Source: JBCBSP01 sp964561235 (GTDB lineage: Bacteria; Pseudomonadota; Alphaproteobacteria; Caulobacterales; Maricaulaceae). Taken from it: a stretch of DNA of 25,775 bases. This document shows, piece by piece, positions 7,487 to 14,595 of the stretch. A program made the translations under genes and the position numbers. Where the stretch lies: NCBI GenBank assembly GCA_964561235.1, contig CAZLOV010000021.1:1-25775 (forward strand), given 5' to 3'. The notes below the pieces were generated by a model that was not told the origin of the DNA, did not search any database, and saw only the letters and a list, made by a program, of their open reading frames with translations. Each line of letters opens with the position of its first letter. Positions within the stretch are counted from its first letter, which is position 1.

Positions 7487-7518
7487 CCCGACACGGCGTA
7501 CCATAAAGGGAGGACCCC

Positions 7519-8721
7519 ATGCGCGAAGCCGTCATTGTCTCAACCGCCCGCACGCCAATCGGCAAGGCCTATCGCGGCGCGTTCAACAACACCCAGGCCC
7601 AGGAGCTCGGCGGGCACGCCATCAAGCACGCCGTGGAGCGTTCCAAGGTCGATCCCGCCGAGATCGACGACGTCATCATGGGCGCGGCCATGCAGCAGGG
7701 CTCGACCTTCCAGAACCCCGCGCGCCAGTGCCTCGTGCGTGCGGGCCTGCCGGTCACCGTCGCGGGCATGAGCCTCGACCGCCAGTGCGCCTCCGGCATG
7801 ATGGCGATCGCCACCGCCGCCAAACAGATCATCCATGACGGCATGACCGTCGCCGTCGGCGGCGGGCTGGAGTCGATTTCGCTCGTCCAGAACGAGCACA
7901 TGAACATCCACCGCGCCTTCGACCCGTGGCTCAACGAGCATTGCCCGGCCATCTACATGTCGATGCTGGAGACCGCCGAAGTCGTCGCCGAGCGCTATGG
8001 CGTCAGCCGCGAGGCGCAGGATGAATACGCGCTCCAGTCCCAGCAGCGCACCGCCGCCGCGCAGGAAGCGGGGAAATTCAACGACGAGATCGTGCCGCTT
8101 CCGTCGCGTCCGCTGGTGAAGAACAAGCAGACCGGCGAGGTCTCCGAGCAGGAGGTCACGCTTGAAAGGGACGAGGGCAACCGGCCCGAGACCACGCTTG
8201 AAGGGCTCTCCTCGCTCCAGCCGGTTCAGGCCAACGGCCAGCAGGTCCAGCAAGGCAAGTACATCACGGCGGGCAACGCCTCGCAGCTGTCCGACGGCGC
8301 TTCGGCGTGCGTGCTGATGGAGGCCAAGGAAGCCGAAAAGCGCGGCCTTCAGCCGCTGGGCGCCTATCGCGGCATGGCCGTCGCCGGGCTCGAGCCGGAC
8401 GAGATGGGCATCGGTCCGGTCTACGCCGTGCCGAAGCTGCTCAAGGCCAACGGTCTGACCATGGACGACATCGGCCTGTGGGAGCTCAACGAGGCGTTTG
8501 CGGTTCAGGTGCTCTACTGCCGCGACAAGCTCGGCATCCCGAACGAAAACCTCAACGTGAACGGCGGCGCGATCTCGATCGGCCATCCCTACGGCATGTC
8601 GGGCGCACGCATGACGGGCCACGCGCTCATCGAGGGCAAGCGCCGCGGGGCGCGCTATGTCGTGGTGACCATGTGCGTGGGCGGCGGCATGGGCGCAGCC
8701 GGCCTGTTTGAGGTGTACTGA
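7519..8721 (+). CDS. acetyl-CoA C-acyltransferase (thiolase)
   Basis: This is a full-length thiolase of 400 residues. It carries the nucleophile C90 in SLDRQCASGMMA, the C-terminal catalytic H356 in VNGGAISIGHPYGMSGAR and the acid/base C386 in MCVGGGMGAAGLFE; NEAF of the active site is also present. It catalyses CoA-dependent cleavage of 3-ketoacyl-CoA, or the reverse condensation, in the cytoplasm. GGGAGG lies just upstream of the ATG. The preceding SDR makes 3-ketoacyl-CoA, so the two probably act in sequence in fatty-acid or side-chain degradation. The sequence is more like degradative thiolases than like PhaA acetoacetyl-CoA thiolases, judged by the longer central loop (about 200-240, rich in Glu and Gln), but this distinction is not firm. 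Confidence 0.95.
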   Translation: MREAVIVSTARTPIGKAYRGAFNNTQAQELGGHAIKHAVERSKVDPAEIDDVIMGAAMQQGSTFQNPARQCLVRAGLPVTVAGMSLDRQCASGMMAIATAAKQIIHDGMTVAVGGGLESISLVQNEHMNIHRAFDPWLNEHCPAIYMSMLETAEVVAERYGVSREAQDEYALQSQQRTAAAQEAGKFNDEIVPLPSRPLVKNKQTGEVSEQEVTLERDEGNRPETTLEGLSSLQPVQANGQQVQQGKYITAGNASQLSDGASACVLMEAKEAEKRGLQPLGAYRGMAVAGLEPDEMGIGPVYAVPKLLKANGLTMDDIGLWELNEAFAVQVLYCRDKLGIPNENLNVNGGAISIGHPYGMSGARMTGHALIEGKRRGARYVVVTMCVGGGMGAAGLFEVY

Positions 8722-8730
8722 GGCGATCGT

Positions 8731-8787
8731 GCTTTCCGCGCGTTAACCGGAAGGCCTAACGAAACCTTTCAGAGGCGCGCGGAAAGC
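8731..8787. other. 12-base perfect inverted repeat after thiolase
   Basis: GCTTTCCGCGCG (8731-8742) and CGCGCGGAAAGC (8776-8787) form a perfect 12-base inverted repeat with a 33-base loop, starting nine bases after the thiolase stop and ending 31 bases before the next ATG. No T-run follows. It may act as a transcript-end stabiliser or an operator for the small exported protein. Confidence 0.5.
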
Positions 8788-8818
8788 TTCTTCCGGACAG
8801 GTCATCCGGGAGGTCGTC

Positions 8819-9175
8819 ATGTTCCTGCTACAGGCTGTCGCCGCCGCCGCCGTCGTTCTGGGCGCGGGCCCCGATCCCGCGCCGGAACCGCCTGGCGCGG
8901 ACATTCCGCCGCCGGTCGGCCGTTCAGGCAACGCCGCCCTTGAAGCGGTCGCCCCGCGCGCGTTGCGCCCGGCGCGCCCGCTTTCCGTTGACGCCGGCGT
9001 CCGGCGGCTCGACTGGTCGGAGTTCGAACAGGGCGCGTGTGCGGAAGCCCATCTGGGCGCACGCTGGCGGCCGGCTCCCGGCGTTGCGCTCTCCGCCGCC
9101 TTCCGCACGCGTCGCGGCTCCCTGCTGGCGCCCGACGACGCCGGCGCTTTCGCCGGGGTCACGCTCAGCTTCTAG
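8819..9175 (+). CDS. small exported protein, function unknown
   Basis: I do not recognise a named family. The ATG at 8819 follows a GGGAGG ribosome site at good distance, supporting a real gene. The 118-residue product starts with a hydrophobic, Ala/Val-rich signal-like segment (MFLLQAVAAAAVVLGAG) and continues with a Pro-rich mature N-terminus. It ends with two beta-strand-like stretches (AHLGARWRPAPGVALSAAF and AFAGVTLSF). The last residue is Phe, as in many outer-membrane proteins, but the protein is too short for a full barrel. In layout it recalls small periplasmic beta proteins such as NtrZ of Caulobacter; that resemblance is weak. It is convergent with the alkaline phosphatase, whose stop lies 18 bases away. 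Confidence 0.65.
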   Translation: MFLLQAVAAAAVVLGAGPDPAPEPPGADIPPPVGRSGNAALEAVAPRALRPARPLSVDAGVRRLDWSEFEQGACAEAHLGARWRPAPGVALSAAFRTRRGSLLAPDDAGAFAGVTLSF

Positions 9176-9193
9176 TTTTCCCGGCTGACCGGA

Positions 9194-10703
9194 TCAGTCG
9201 TCCGAGGCGTCATCGCGCCAGCCGAGCGCGTGGGTGAGGATGGCGTGCAGGGTGTGCTGCTCCATCACGCCGTCGACGAGATGCGCCCAGGGACCGAGCG
9301 CAAACGCGGCGACGNNNNNNNNNNTCCTCGCCGGAATGCGTCTCCGAACCCAGCGGCACCGCGACTTCCTGGCGATAGTCGGGGTCGAGCACGATCTCGT
9401 CGCTTAACGCCGTGTCGGCGTCCGCGCGAATCCGCCCGCCGCCGTTATGGTAGCCAAGCGTTGTGTATGGATCGCCGTCGGCTGCCGGCGAGGGCGGGGT
9501 GGGGTCGTCGGAGAGATCCGGCGCCGGGGGTCGCACCAGCCCGAGGATCGGATTGCCGCGCCGCGGATAGCCCGCGATCGTGAACACATGACCGTGATCG
9601 GCGGTGACGAGGATGAGCGTCTCGTCAGGATCGACCATGGAGGCGGCGCGCGCGACGGCGCGGTCGAACGCCAGCGCGTCCGTGAGCGCGCGGTAGGCGT
9701 TGGTTGCATGGTGGGCGTGATCGACCCGGCCCGCCTCCACCAGCAGCACGAACCCGTCTTCCTCGCGCGAGAGGCGTTCCACGGCGAAGGCGGTCATGTC
9801 CTCAAGGCTCGGCTCGAGGGCGGGATCACGGTCCGCTTCAAAGCTCAGATGGCTGTTGGTGAAGAGGCCCAGAACCGGGGCGTCGTCGGCCGGATCGAGC
9901 TGGTTGAAGCCGGCCGCGTCAGAGACATAGACCCCGCCTTGAGCGCGCGCGCTCCACTCCGCCGGAAGCAGCCGGCCGTCGGCGCGCTGGCCGCCCGCCT
10001 CGCGCGGAAGGAACGCCCCGCGTCCGCCGCCAAGCGCGACGTCGACGCCGTCGCCATGGTCGAACTCGATCAACTGGCGGGCGATGTCACGGCAGCCGGC
10101 GGCGACGGCAGGCGGAGGCAAGGCGGCGTCGCTTTCCCAGTCGCGGCTGGGCAGGTGCGCATAGAGCGTGGCCGGCGTGGCGTGGGTCAGGCGCGCGGTG
10201 GAGACGATCCCGGTCGCCATGCCGCGGTCCTCTGCGGCTTCAAAGAGCGTTTCCGGAAGCACCGCATCCGGCGCGCACGCATCGAGCTGCTGGCGTGCAT
10301 AGACGCTGATCGCGCCGACATGGGTCTTCACCCCGGCGTGGATGGCGGTCGCCGTCGCGGCGCTGTCAGGCACCTGGGCGTTTTCGGCATAGGTCTTTAT
10401 CAGCGCGGAATGGCCCCATGCCTCGAAGCTGAGATAGTTCTCCTCGCCCGGCTCGCCGCGATTCTGCCCGTCAAGGATGCGCGCAGCCGCAATGGTGGAG
10501 ACGCCCAGGCCGTCGGCGATGAAGATGATCACGTTCTTTGCGCGGCCTTCGCGGACCGGCCGGTTGAGCCGCGCCTGAAGCTCGGCCTCCGCTGTCGCCC
10601 GCCAGACCTCGCCGCCCTCCGGCCCGGTCTGAGCAAACGCCGGGACGGTCAGCGCGGTGCTGGCGGCGAGCGCGGCGGACAGGCGTCGAAGCATGGCGTT
10701 CAT
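9194..10703 (-). CDS. alkaline phosphatase (PhoA-type), spans assembly gap
   Basis: This is a periplasmic phosphomonoesterase. From the ATG at 10703 there is a signal peptide (LRRLSAALAASTALTVPAFA). The metal-ligand motif NVIIFIADGLG follows, then the nucleophile region PDSAATATAIHAGVKT (Ser114), the metal-binding LVEAGRVDHAHHATNAY and ILVTADHGH, and the late ETHSGED. A run of ten Ns at 9315-9324 breaks the apparent frame. Joining the flanks directly gives GAG-GAC-GTC-GCC-GCG (EDVAA), then FALGPWAHLVDGV, the expected family C-terminus ending at TGA 9194-9196; without the Ns the gene is exactly 500 codons. A longer open start at 10751 lacks a signal peptide at its end, and ATG 10694 is another option. 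A Pho-box-like repeat about 75 bases upstream suggests phosphate-starvation control, matching the phoR-pst cluster in this window. Confidence 0.9.
9315..9324. other. assembly gap (10 Ns), probably of zero real length
   Basis: Ten Ns interrupt the alkaline phosphatase gene. The minus-strand flanks, ...GGCGAGGA before the gap and CGTCGCCGCG... after it, form an uninterrupted family motif (GEDVAAF) if the Ns are deleted. Ten is a placeholder, not a measured size. Confidence 0.9.
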
Positions 10704-10776
10704 CCCGGAACATCCCCTTGCAGTTGCGCGCAGATACAGGAGGCGCGGCATTGCCGGAAGGGCTTAACAGGGGATT

Positions 10777-10806
10777 ATGACCGTTCGCCGACAGCGTGCG
10801 CGACAG
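10777..10806 (-). promoter_or_regulatory. candidate Pho box upstream of alkaline phosphatase
   Basis: On the minus strand, CTGTCGC, CTGTCGG and CGGTCAT occur at 12- and 11-base spacing, the last two in exact 11-base register as in PhoB sites (consensus CTGTCAT repeats). The block ends about 75 bases before the phosphatase ATG. Individual units are degenerate, so support comes mainly from the spacing and from the function of the gene. Confidence 0.45.
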
Positions 10807-10814
10807 ACGCAGCG

Positions 10815-11792
10815 TCAGCCGCTGTGCGGATCCAGAACCCGGCCGGTCAGCGCCGTGCGCAGCATGGCGGCGAAGCCGGCGTCGAGATCTTCCATCGCGG
10901 AGTGTTCGAACGGCAGATGACCGCCGTCGCGAAGCCCGATCGCTGCAGTCATCCCGCCGATGCGTGCAAGAAAAGACGCAGACAGCTCAGCCTTGATGAC
11001 CGGATCGGCGAGCGGATGGGCGAGCAGGACCGGACAGATGTTGAAGCTCTCCGCCGGCGCGAGCGGCTTGGCGTGCAGCCAGGAGCGCAGAAAGCCGAAG
11101 GTCGCCGCCGTCCCGCCTGCAGTCGTGTCTGCGAGGATGGCGGCTTTGAGCGGCCCGTCATGAACCGGCGCCGCCAGCCGGCAGAAGCTGTCGAGCGTCA
11201 GGGTGAGCCCGTCGCCCAGCTTGTGGGTGCGCTCGAGCAACACGCGCGCAAGGCCCGCTCCGACCCCGCCATGCAGAATGGCGCGCCTGACGGCCTGTTC
11301 CGTGGGATCAAGCAGGGCGGTTGCCACAAGCCCTTCCGCGGCGCCCGCCAGCACGCACACGTCATAGGCCAGCATGCCGCCGGTGGAGAAGCCCGCCACG
11401 ATCACAGGCAGCTGCTTGGCCCGCTCCTGACGCAGCAGCGCCGCGCCGACCTCGCGCCAGTCGTCATAGCGAAGCGCGGCCGGCTCCTGAACCGAGGTCA
11501 GCCCGGCGCCGGGCAGGTCGGGCACGACGACCTCGACGCCAAGCAGCGAAAGCGAATAGGCGAACGGGCCGAGCAGGCGTCCATGGCCGCCCACCCCGTG
11601 CAGCATGAGGCAGCGCGCCTCCGCCGCGGGCGCCAGCCAGCGGTCCACGTGCACGTCATGGCCCGCCAGCCGCCGGTATTCTTCCTGGACGCTGTAGGGA
11701 TGAGGCGGACGCACGCTGGGCGGCAGCGCACCGAAGATCGGGCGCCAGTGTTCCGTTTCTTCGTAGGTCTGCAGGCCGCGCCGCTTCACCAT
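10815..11792 (-). CDS. alpha/beta hydrolase
   Basis: This 325-residue alpha/beta-hydrolase has the oxyanion-hole segment MLHGVGGHG, the nucleophile elbow AGFSTGG (Ser within GxSxGG), a likely acid in AHPLADPVI and the catalytic His in DGGHLPFE near the C-terminus. No signal peptide is visible, so it is probably cytoplasmic. The ATG at 11792 is preceded by GGAAGG at four bases; the frame is open for another 39 codons upstream, but that segment is Arg/Pro-rich and does not look like protein. It lies downstream of the entericidin-like genes and upstream of the alkaline phosphatase on the same strand, with separate spacing from both. Esterase, lipase or lysophospholipase activity are all possible; the substrate is unknown. 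Confidence 0.85.
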   Translation of the reverse strand: MVKRRGLQTYEETEHWRPIFGALPPSVRPPHPYSVQEEYRRLAGHDVHVDRWLAPAAEARCLMLHGVGGHGRLLGPFAYSLSLLGVEVVVPDLPGAGLTSVQEPAALRYDDWREVGAALLRQERAKQLPVIVAGFSTGGMLAYDVCVLAGAAEGLVATALLDPTEQAVRRAILHGGVGAGLARVLLERTHKLGDGLTLTLDSFCRLAAPVHDGPLKAAILADTTAGGTAATFGFLRSWLHAKPLAPAESFNICPVLLAHPLADPVIKAELSASFLARIGGMTAAIGLRDGGHLPFEHSAMEDLDAGFAAMLRTALTGRVLDPHSG

Positions 11793-11953
11793 ACGCCTTC
11801 CGCGCCGGCGCCGGCGTGGCCGCCCCGGCCCTCGGGGTGGATGCGCATGACCGGCCCTTGATAGAGGGGACCGGCGGACAGCCCGGTCCTTCCCAATAAA
11901 ATCATGCACCAGGAAGGGTTACGGTTTCCCAAAGACCGGATGGGGCGGGCAAC

Positions 11954-12082
11954 CTAGTTGGTTGCGTCTTCGAGTTCCTCGCCGGCGTTCTCGATGTCCT
12001 CGCCGGCGCCTTGAAGCGTCTGGCAGCCGGAAAGGATCGCCGCTGCAGCGATAACGGCGAACAAGGTGAACATGTCTTTCAT
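11954..12082 (-). CDS. entericidin A/B family lipoprotein (copy 1)
   Basis: This is a 42-residue lipoprotein. It has a hydrophobic signal (MFTLFAVIAAAAILSG), a lipobox ending at C20 and the family motif CQTLQGAGEDIENAGEELED. The length matches entericidins, small membrane lipoproteins first described as an antidote/toxin pair (EcnA/EcnB) in enteric bacteria, with a proposed role in stationary-phase lysis; in alphaproteobacteria the function is largely unstudied. A GGAG lies nine bases upstream of the ATG, and a hairpin (12101-12120) lies in its leader. It sits 108 bases downstream of a second copy in the same direction. The acidic C-terminus (EELEDATN) differs from the more basic copy 2. Whether either acts as toxin or antidote cannot be told. 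Confidence 0.88.
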   Translation of the reverse strand: MKDMFTLFAVIAAAAILSGCQTLQGAGEDIENAGEELEDATN

Positions 12083-12100
12083 GAGCCGAGGCTCCCGTCG

Positions 12101-12173
12101 CGCCGGGAACCGTCCCGGCGGGGGCGGCCTCGCACGCCTGGCGCTGCGATGTCGAGGGACGATCGCGGATCGT
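12101..12173 (-). other. two hairpins between the entericidin-like genes
   Basis: CGCCGGG-N6-CCCGGCG (12101-12120) lies 19 bases before the copy 1 ATG, and ACGATC-GCG-GATCGT (12159-12173) lies 18 bases after the copy 2 stop. Neither has a T-run. They may give partial termination or RNA processing so that the two lipoproteins are made in different amounts. Confidence 0.45.
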
Positions 12174-12190
12174 GATCGCGCCTTGCGCGC

Positions 12191-12319
12191 CTACTGTGTC
12201 GCTTCCTCGAGCTTTTCGCCCGCCGTCTGGATGTCGCGGCCGACGCCCTGGATCGTGTTGCAGGCCGAAAGCGAGGCGGCGGCGGCGAGAACGGCGAACA
12301 GGCGCAGCGCAGTCTTCAT
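12191..12319 (-). CDS. entericidin A/B family lipoprotein (copy 2)
   Basis: This is a 42-residue lipoprotein with signal MKTALRLFAVLAAAASLSAC, lipobox cysteine at 20, and mature part CNTIQGVGRDIQTAGEKLEE, which is very close to the EcnB-type pattern (CNTxxGVGxDI..aG). The ATG at 12319 has AAGGA eight bases upstream. It is the upstream member of the tandem pair. The two proteins share the same length and plan but differ at many positions, pointing to an old duplication rather than a recent one. A strong terminator at 12365-12404 separates it from the M13 peptidase gene, so it probably has its own promoter in the 12320-12364 region, where no clear boxes were seen. Confidence 0.9.
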   Translation of the reverse strand: MKTALRLFAVLAAAASLSACNTIQGVGRDIQTAGEKLEEATQ

Positions 12320-12364
12320 GGGGCGGTTCCTTCAAGGCGCAGGATGGCGGCGTGGACGTCGCCT

Positions 12365-12404
12365 CGGAAAAAGAGGCCCGGCGTGCAGGGTTGCGCGCCG
12401 GGCC
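12365..12404 (-). terminator. intrinsic terminator of the M13 peptidase gene
   Basis: On the minus strand a perfect nine-base stem, GGCCCGGCG/CGCCGGGCC (12-base loop), is followed at once by TCTTTTT. It lies 43 bases after the peptidase stop. A second seven-base hairpin (12420-12440) sits between the stop and this terminator. Confidence 0.9.
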
Positions 12405-12447
12405 ACTTTACTTTGCGTTCGCGCGCCGGAAAAGCGCGCGGACGGGC

Positions 12448-14478
12448 CTACCAGATCGAAACGCGCTGATCCGGCGCCACGTAGAGCGGATCATCCTCGT
12501 CGATGTCGAAGGCGGCGTACCAGGCGTCGAGATTGCGAACCACGCCGTTGACGCGGAACATGCCCGGGGAATGCGGACCATTGACGAGCTGGGCGCGCAG
12601 CGCGTCTTCGGTGAAGAGAATCCGCCAGACCTGCGCCCAGGCGAGGAAGAAGCGCTGATCCCCGGTGAAGCCGTCGATCACCGGCGCTTCGCCGTTCTCG
12701 TAGTTGGCTTCGACATATTCCCGGTAAGCCGTGTAGGCCATCTGCATGCCGCCGAGATCGCCGATATTCTCGCCCAGGCTCAGGCGGCCCGAGACGCACT
12801 GGCCTTCCAGCGGGCAGAATTCGTCGTATTGGGCGACGAGGCGGTCGGAGCGCTCGATGAAGCGCGCGTTGGTCTCCGCCGTCCACCAGTCGCGGATCCG
12901 GCCTTCGCTGTCGTAGCGGCGGCCCTGGTCGTCGAAGCCATGGCCGATCTCGTGGCCGATGACCGCGCCGATGGCGCCGTAATTGATGGCCGGATCGGCG
13001 TTCGGATCGAAGAACGGGGCCTGCAGAATGCCCGCGGGGAAGGTGATCTGGTTCTGCAGCGGGTTGTAGCTGGCGTTGACGATCTGCGGCGGCCAGCTCC
13101 AGCGGCGCGGATCGACCGGCTCGGCGAAGCGGCGGAGCGTCCGCTCCCAGAAGAACTCGGTCATCCGGGTGTTGTTGCCGAAGAAGTCGTCCTCGGCGAG
13201 CTCAAGGCCGTCGAACTCGTCCCAGATTTCCGGATAGCCGATGCGCGGCTCGAAGGTGGAGAGCTTGGTCAGCGCCTCCGCCCGGGTTTCGTCGTCCATC
13301 CACTCCAGCGTTTCGAGACGGCCGCGGAATGCCGTGATCAGGCTGTCGACAAGCGCCTGCATCTGCTCTTTGGAGCTCGGCGGGAAATGGCGGTCGACAT
13401 AGACCTGGCCCACGGCGTGGCCGAGCGCGCCGCCGACCAGCTGCACGCCGCGGCGATCGCGCGGGCGCTGCTCTTCCTGCCCGCGCAGCGTGCGGCCGTA
13501 GAAATCGAAGCTCGCTTCATCGAACGCGGCGGGCAGCTGATCCGCCCGATCGGAGAGGAAATGGAACGTTAGATACGCCTGCAGCGTCGCGACGTCGGTC
13601 TCTGCAAAGATCTCGCCGGCGGCCTCGATGGCGTCGGGCTGGGAGACAATGACGCTCTCGACGTCTGAAAAGCCGCGCGCCTCAAGCAGCGCGGCGAAAT
13701 TGAGAGCGCCGCCGAGTTCTGCGACCTCGGCGGCCGGGATGACGTTGTAGGTCTCGGTCACCTCGCGCGAACGCTCGCGCGTCCAGTGGGCTTCGGCGAT
13801 GCGGGTCTCGAAGGCGAGAATCGCCTCCGCCTTCTGCGCGCCGCCCTCGATGCCGGCGAGGTCGAACAGCGTTGCGATGTATTCCAGATAAGCCGCCCGG
13901 TATTCCTGGAAGCGTTCGGCCTCCTCCAGATAGTAGTCGCGGTTCGGCATGCCGAGGCCGCCCTGGAACATGCGCACGGCATAGCGGCTCGGATCGGCGG
14001 GATCCGGCGAGGTCCACAGGCCGTAGGGCGCGGTGTAGTGCAGGCTGGTCATGAGGCCGGCGAGCGCTTCATGGCTGTCCGCTGCGGCAATCTCGTCGAG
14101 GAAGGGCTGCGCCGGCGCAACGCCGCGCGCCTCGATCGCTTCGGCGTCCATCCAGCTGTTGAAGAGCGCAGCGATCAGCTGCTCGTTCGAGCCCGGCGCG
14201 CCGCCTGCGGCCGAGGCCTCGTCGATGATCGCGCGCACATCCTCTTCGGCCTCGTCCGAGAGGACCGTGAACATGCCGTAGCGCGAGCGGTCCGAGGGCA
14301 TCGGCGTTGCGTCGACCCAGCCGCCGTTGGCGTATTCAAAGAAGTCCGCGCCCGGATCCGCCTCGGCGTTCATGCCGGCTATATCGAAGCCGAACGTGCC
14401 GAAGCGCGGCGCATCCTGCGTCCAGCCCGCGGCGGTGAGAAGCACAGCTGCCGAGGCGGCCGTCAGGAAGTGTTTCAT
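12448..14478 (-). CDS. M13 family zinc metallopeptidase (neprilysin-like)
   Basis: This 676-residue exported peptidase belongs to the neprilysin/PepO family. The signal peptide covers about residues 1-20. The N-terminal domain opens with DFFEYANGGWVDATPMPSDR, as is usual. The zinc site is HEIGH at 509-513, with the third ligand E570 and D574 in LGENIGDLGG. NASYNPLQNQITFPAGILQ, the substrate-binding NAxY region, is present, and the protein ends with the family's conserved Trp (RVSIW). It cleaves peptides, probably in the periplasm, though the exact substrates are unknown. Length and motifs are complete, so an active enzyme is expected. The ATG at 14478 follows AGGGGA. It is transcribed away from the RND permease stop 117 bases upstream on the same strand, and its own terminator follows. 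Confidence 0.95.
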   Translation of the reverse strand: MKHFLTAASAAVLLTAAGWTQDAPRFGTFGFDIAGMNAEADPGADFFEYANGGWVDATPMPSDRSRYGMFTVLSDEAEEDVRAIIDEASAAGGAPGSNEQLIAALFNSWMDAEAIEARGVAPAQPFLDEIAAADSHEALAGLMTSLHYTAPYGLWTSPDPADPSRYAVRMFQGGLGMPNRDYYLEEAERFQEYRAAYLEYIATLFDLAGIEGGAQKAEAILAFETRIAEAHWTRERSREVTETYNVIPAAEVAELGGALNFAALLEARGFSDVESVIVSQPDAIEAAGEIFAETDVATLQAYLTFHFLSDRADQLPAAFDEASFDFYGRTLRGQEEQRPRDRRGVQLVGGALGHAVGQVYVDRHFPPSSKEQMQALVDSLITAFRGRLETLEWMDDETRAEALTKLSTFEPRIGYPEIWDEFDGLELAEDDFFGNNTRMTEFFWERTLRRFAEPVDPRRWSWPPQIVNASYNPLQNQITFPAGILQAPFFDPNADPAINYGAIGAVIGHEIGHGFDDQGRRYDSEGRIRDWWTAETNARFIERSDRLVAQYDEFCPLEGQCVSGRLSLGENIGDLGGMQMAYTAYREYVEANYENGEAPVIDGFTGDQRFFLAWAQVWRILFTEDALRAQLVNGPHSPGMFRVNGVVRNLDAWYAAFDIDEDDPLYVAPDQRVSIW

Positions 14479-14595
14479 GGATTTCCCCTGTATGGTTTGG
14501 CTCTAGCGCGCGTCGCACCCCGCGCCAGCAAGAGCGCGCGCACCTTTCCGCAAACTGACGCCAAGATTACGGAAGCGTCACCTGTCTTCGGCGCC

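Noticed and set aside
9210..9314. Apparent Arg-rich C-terminus of the alkaline phosphatase after the gap
   Set aside because: It is an artefact of the arbitrary ten-N spacer; the correct frame gives the expected family C-terminus ending at 9194.
9447..11861. An 804-codon plus-strand open frame
   Set aside because: It is antisense to the alkaline phosphatase and hydrolase, both of which have clear catalytic motifs; the translation has no recognisable domain.
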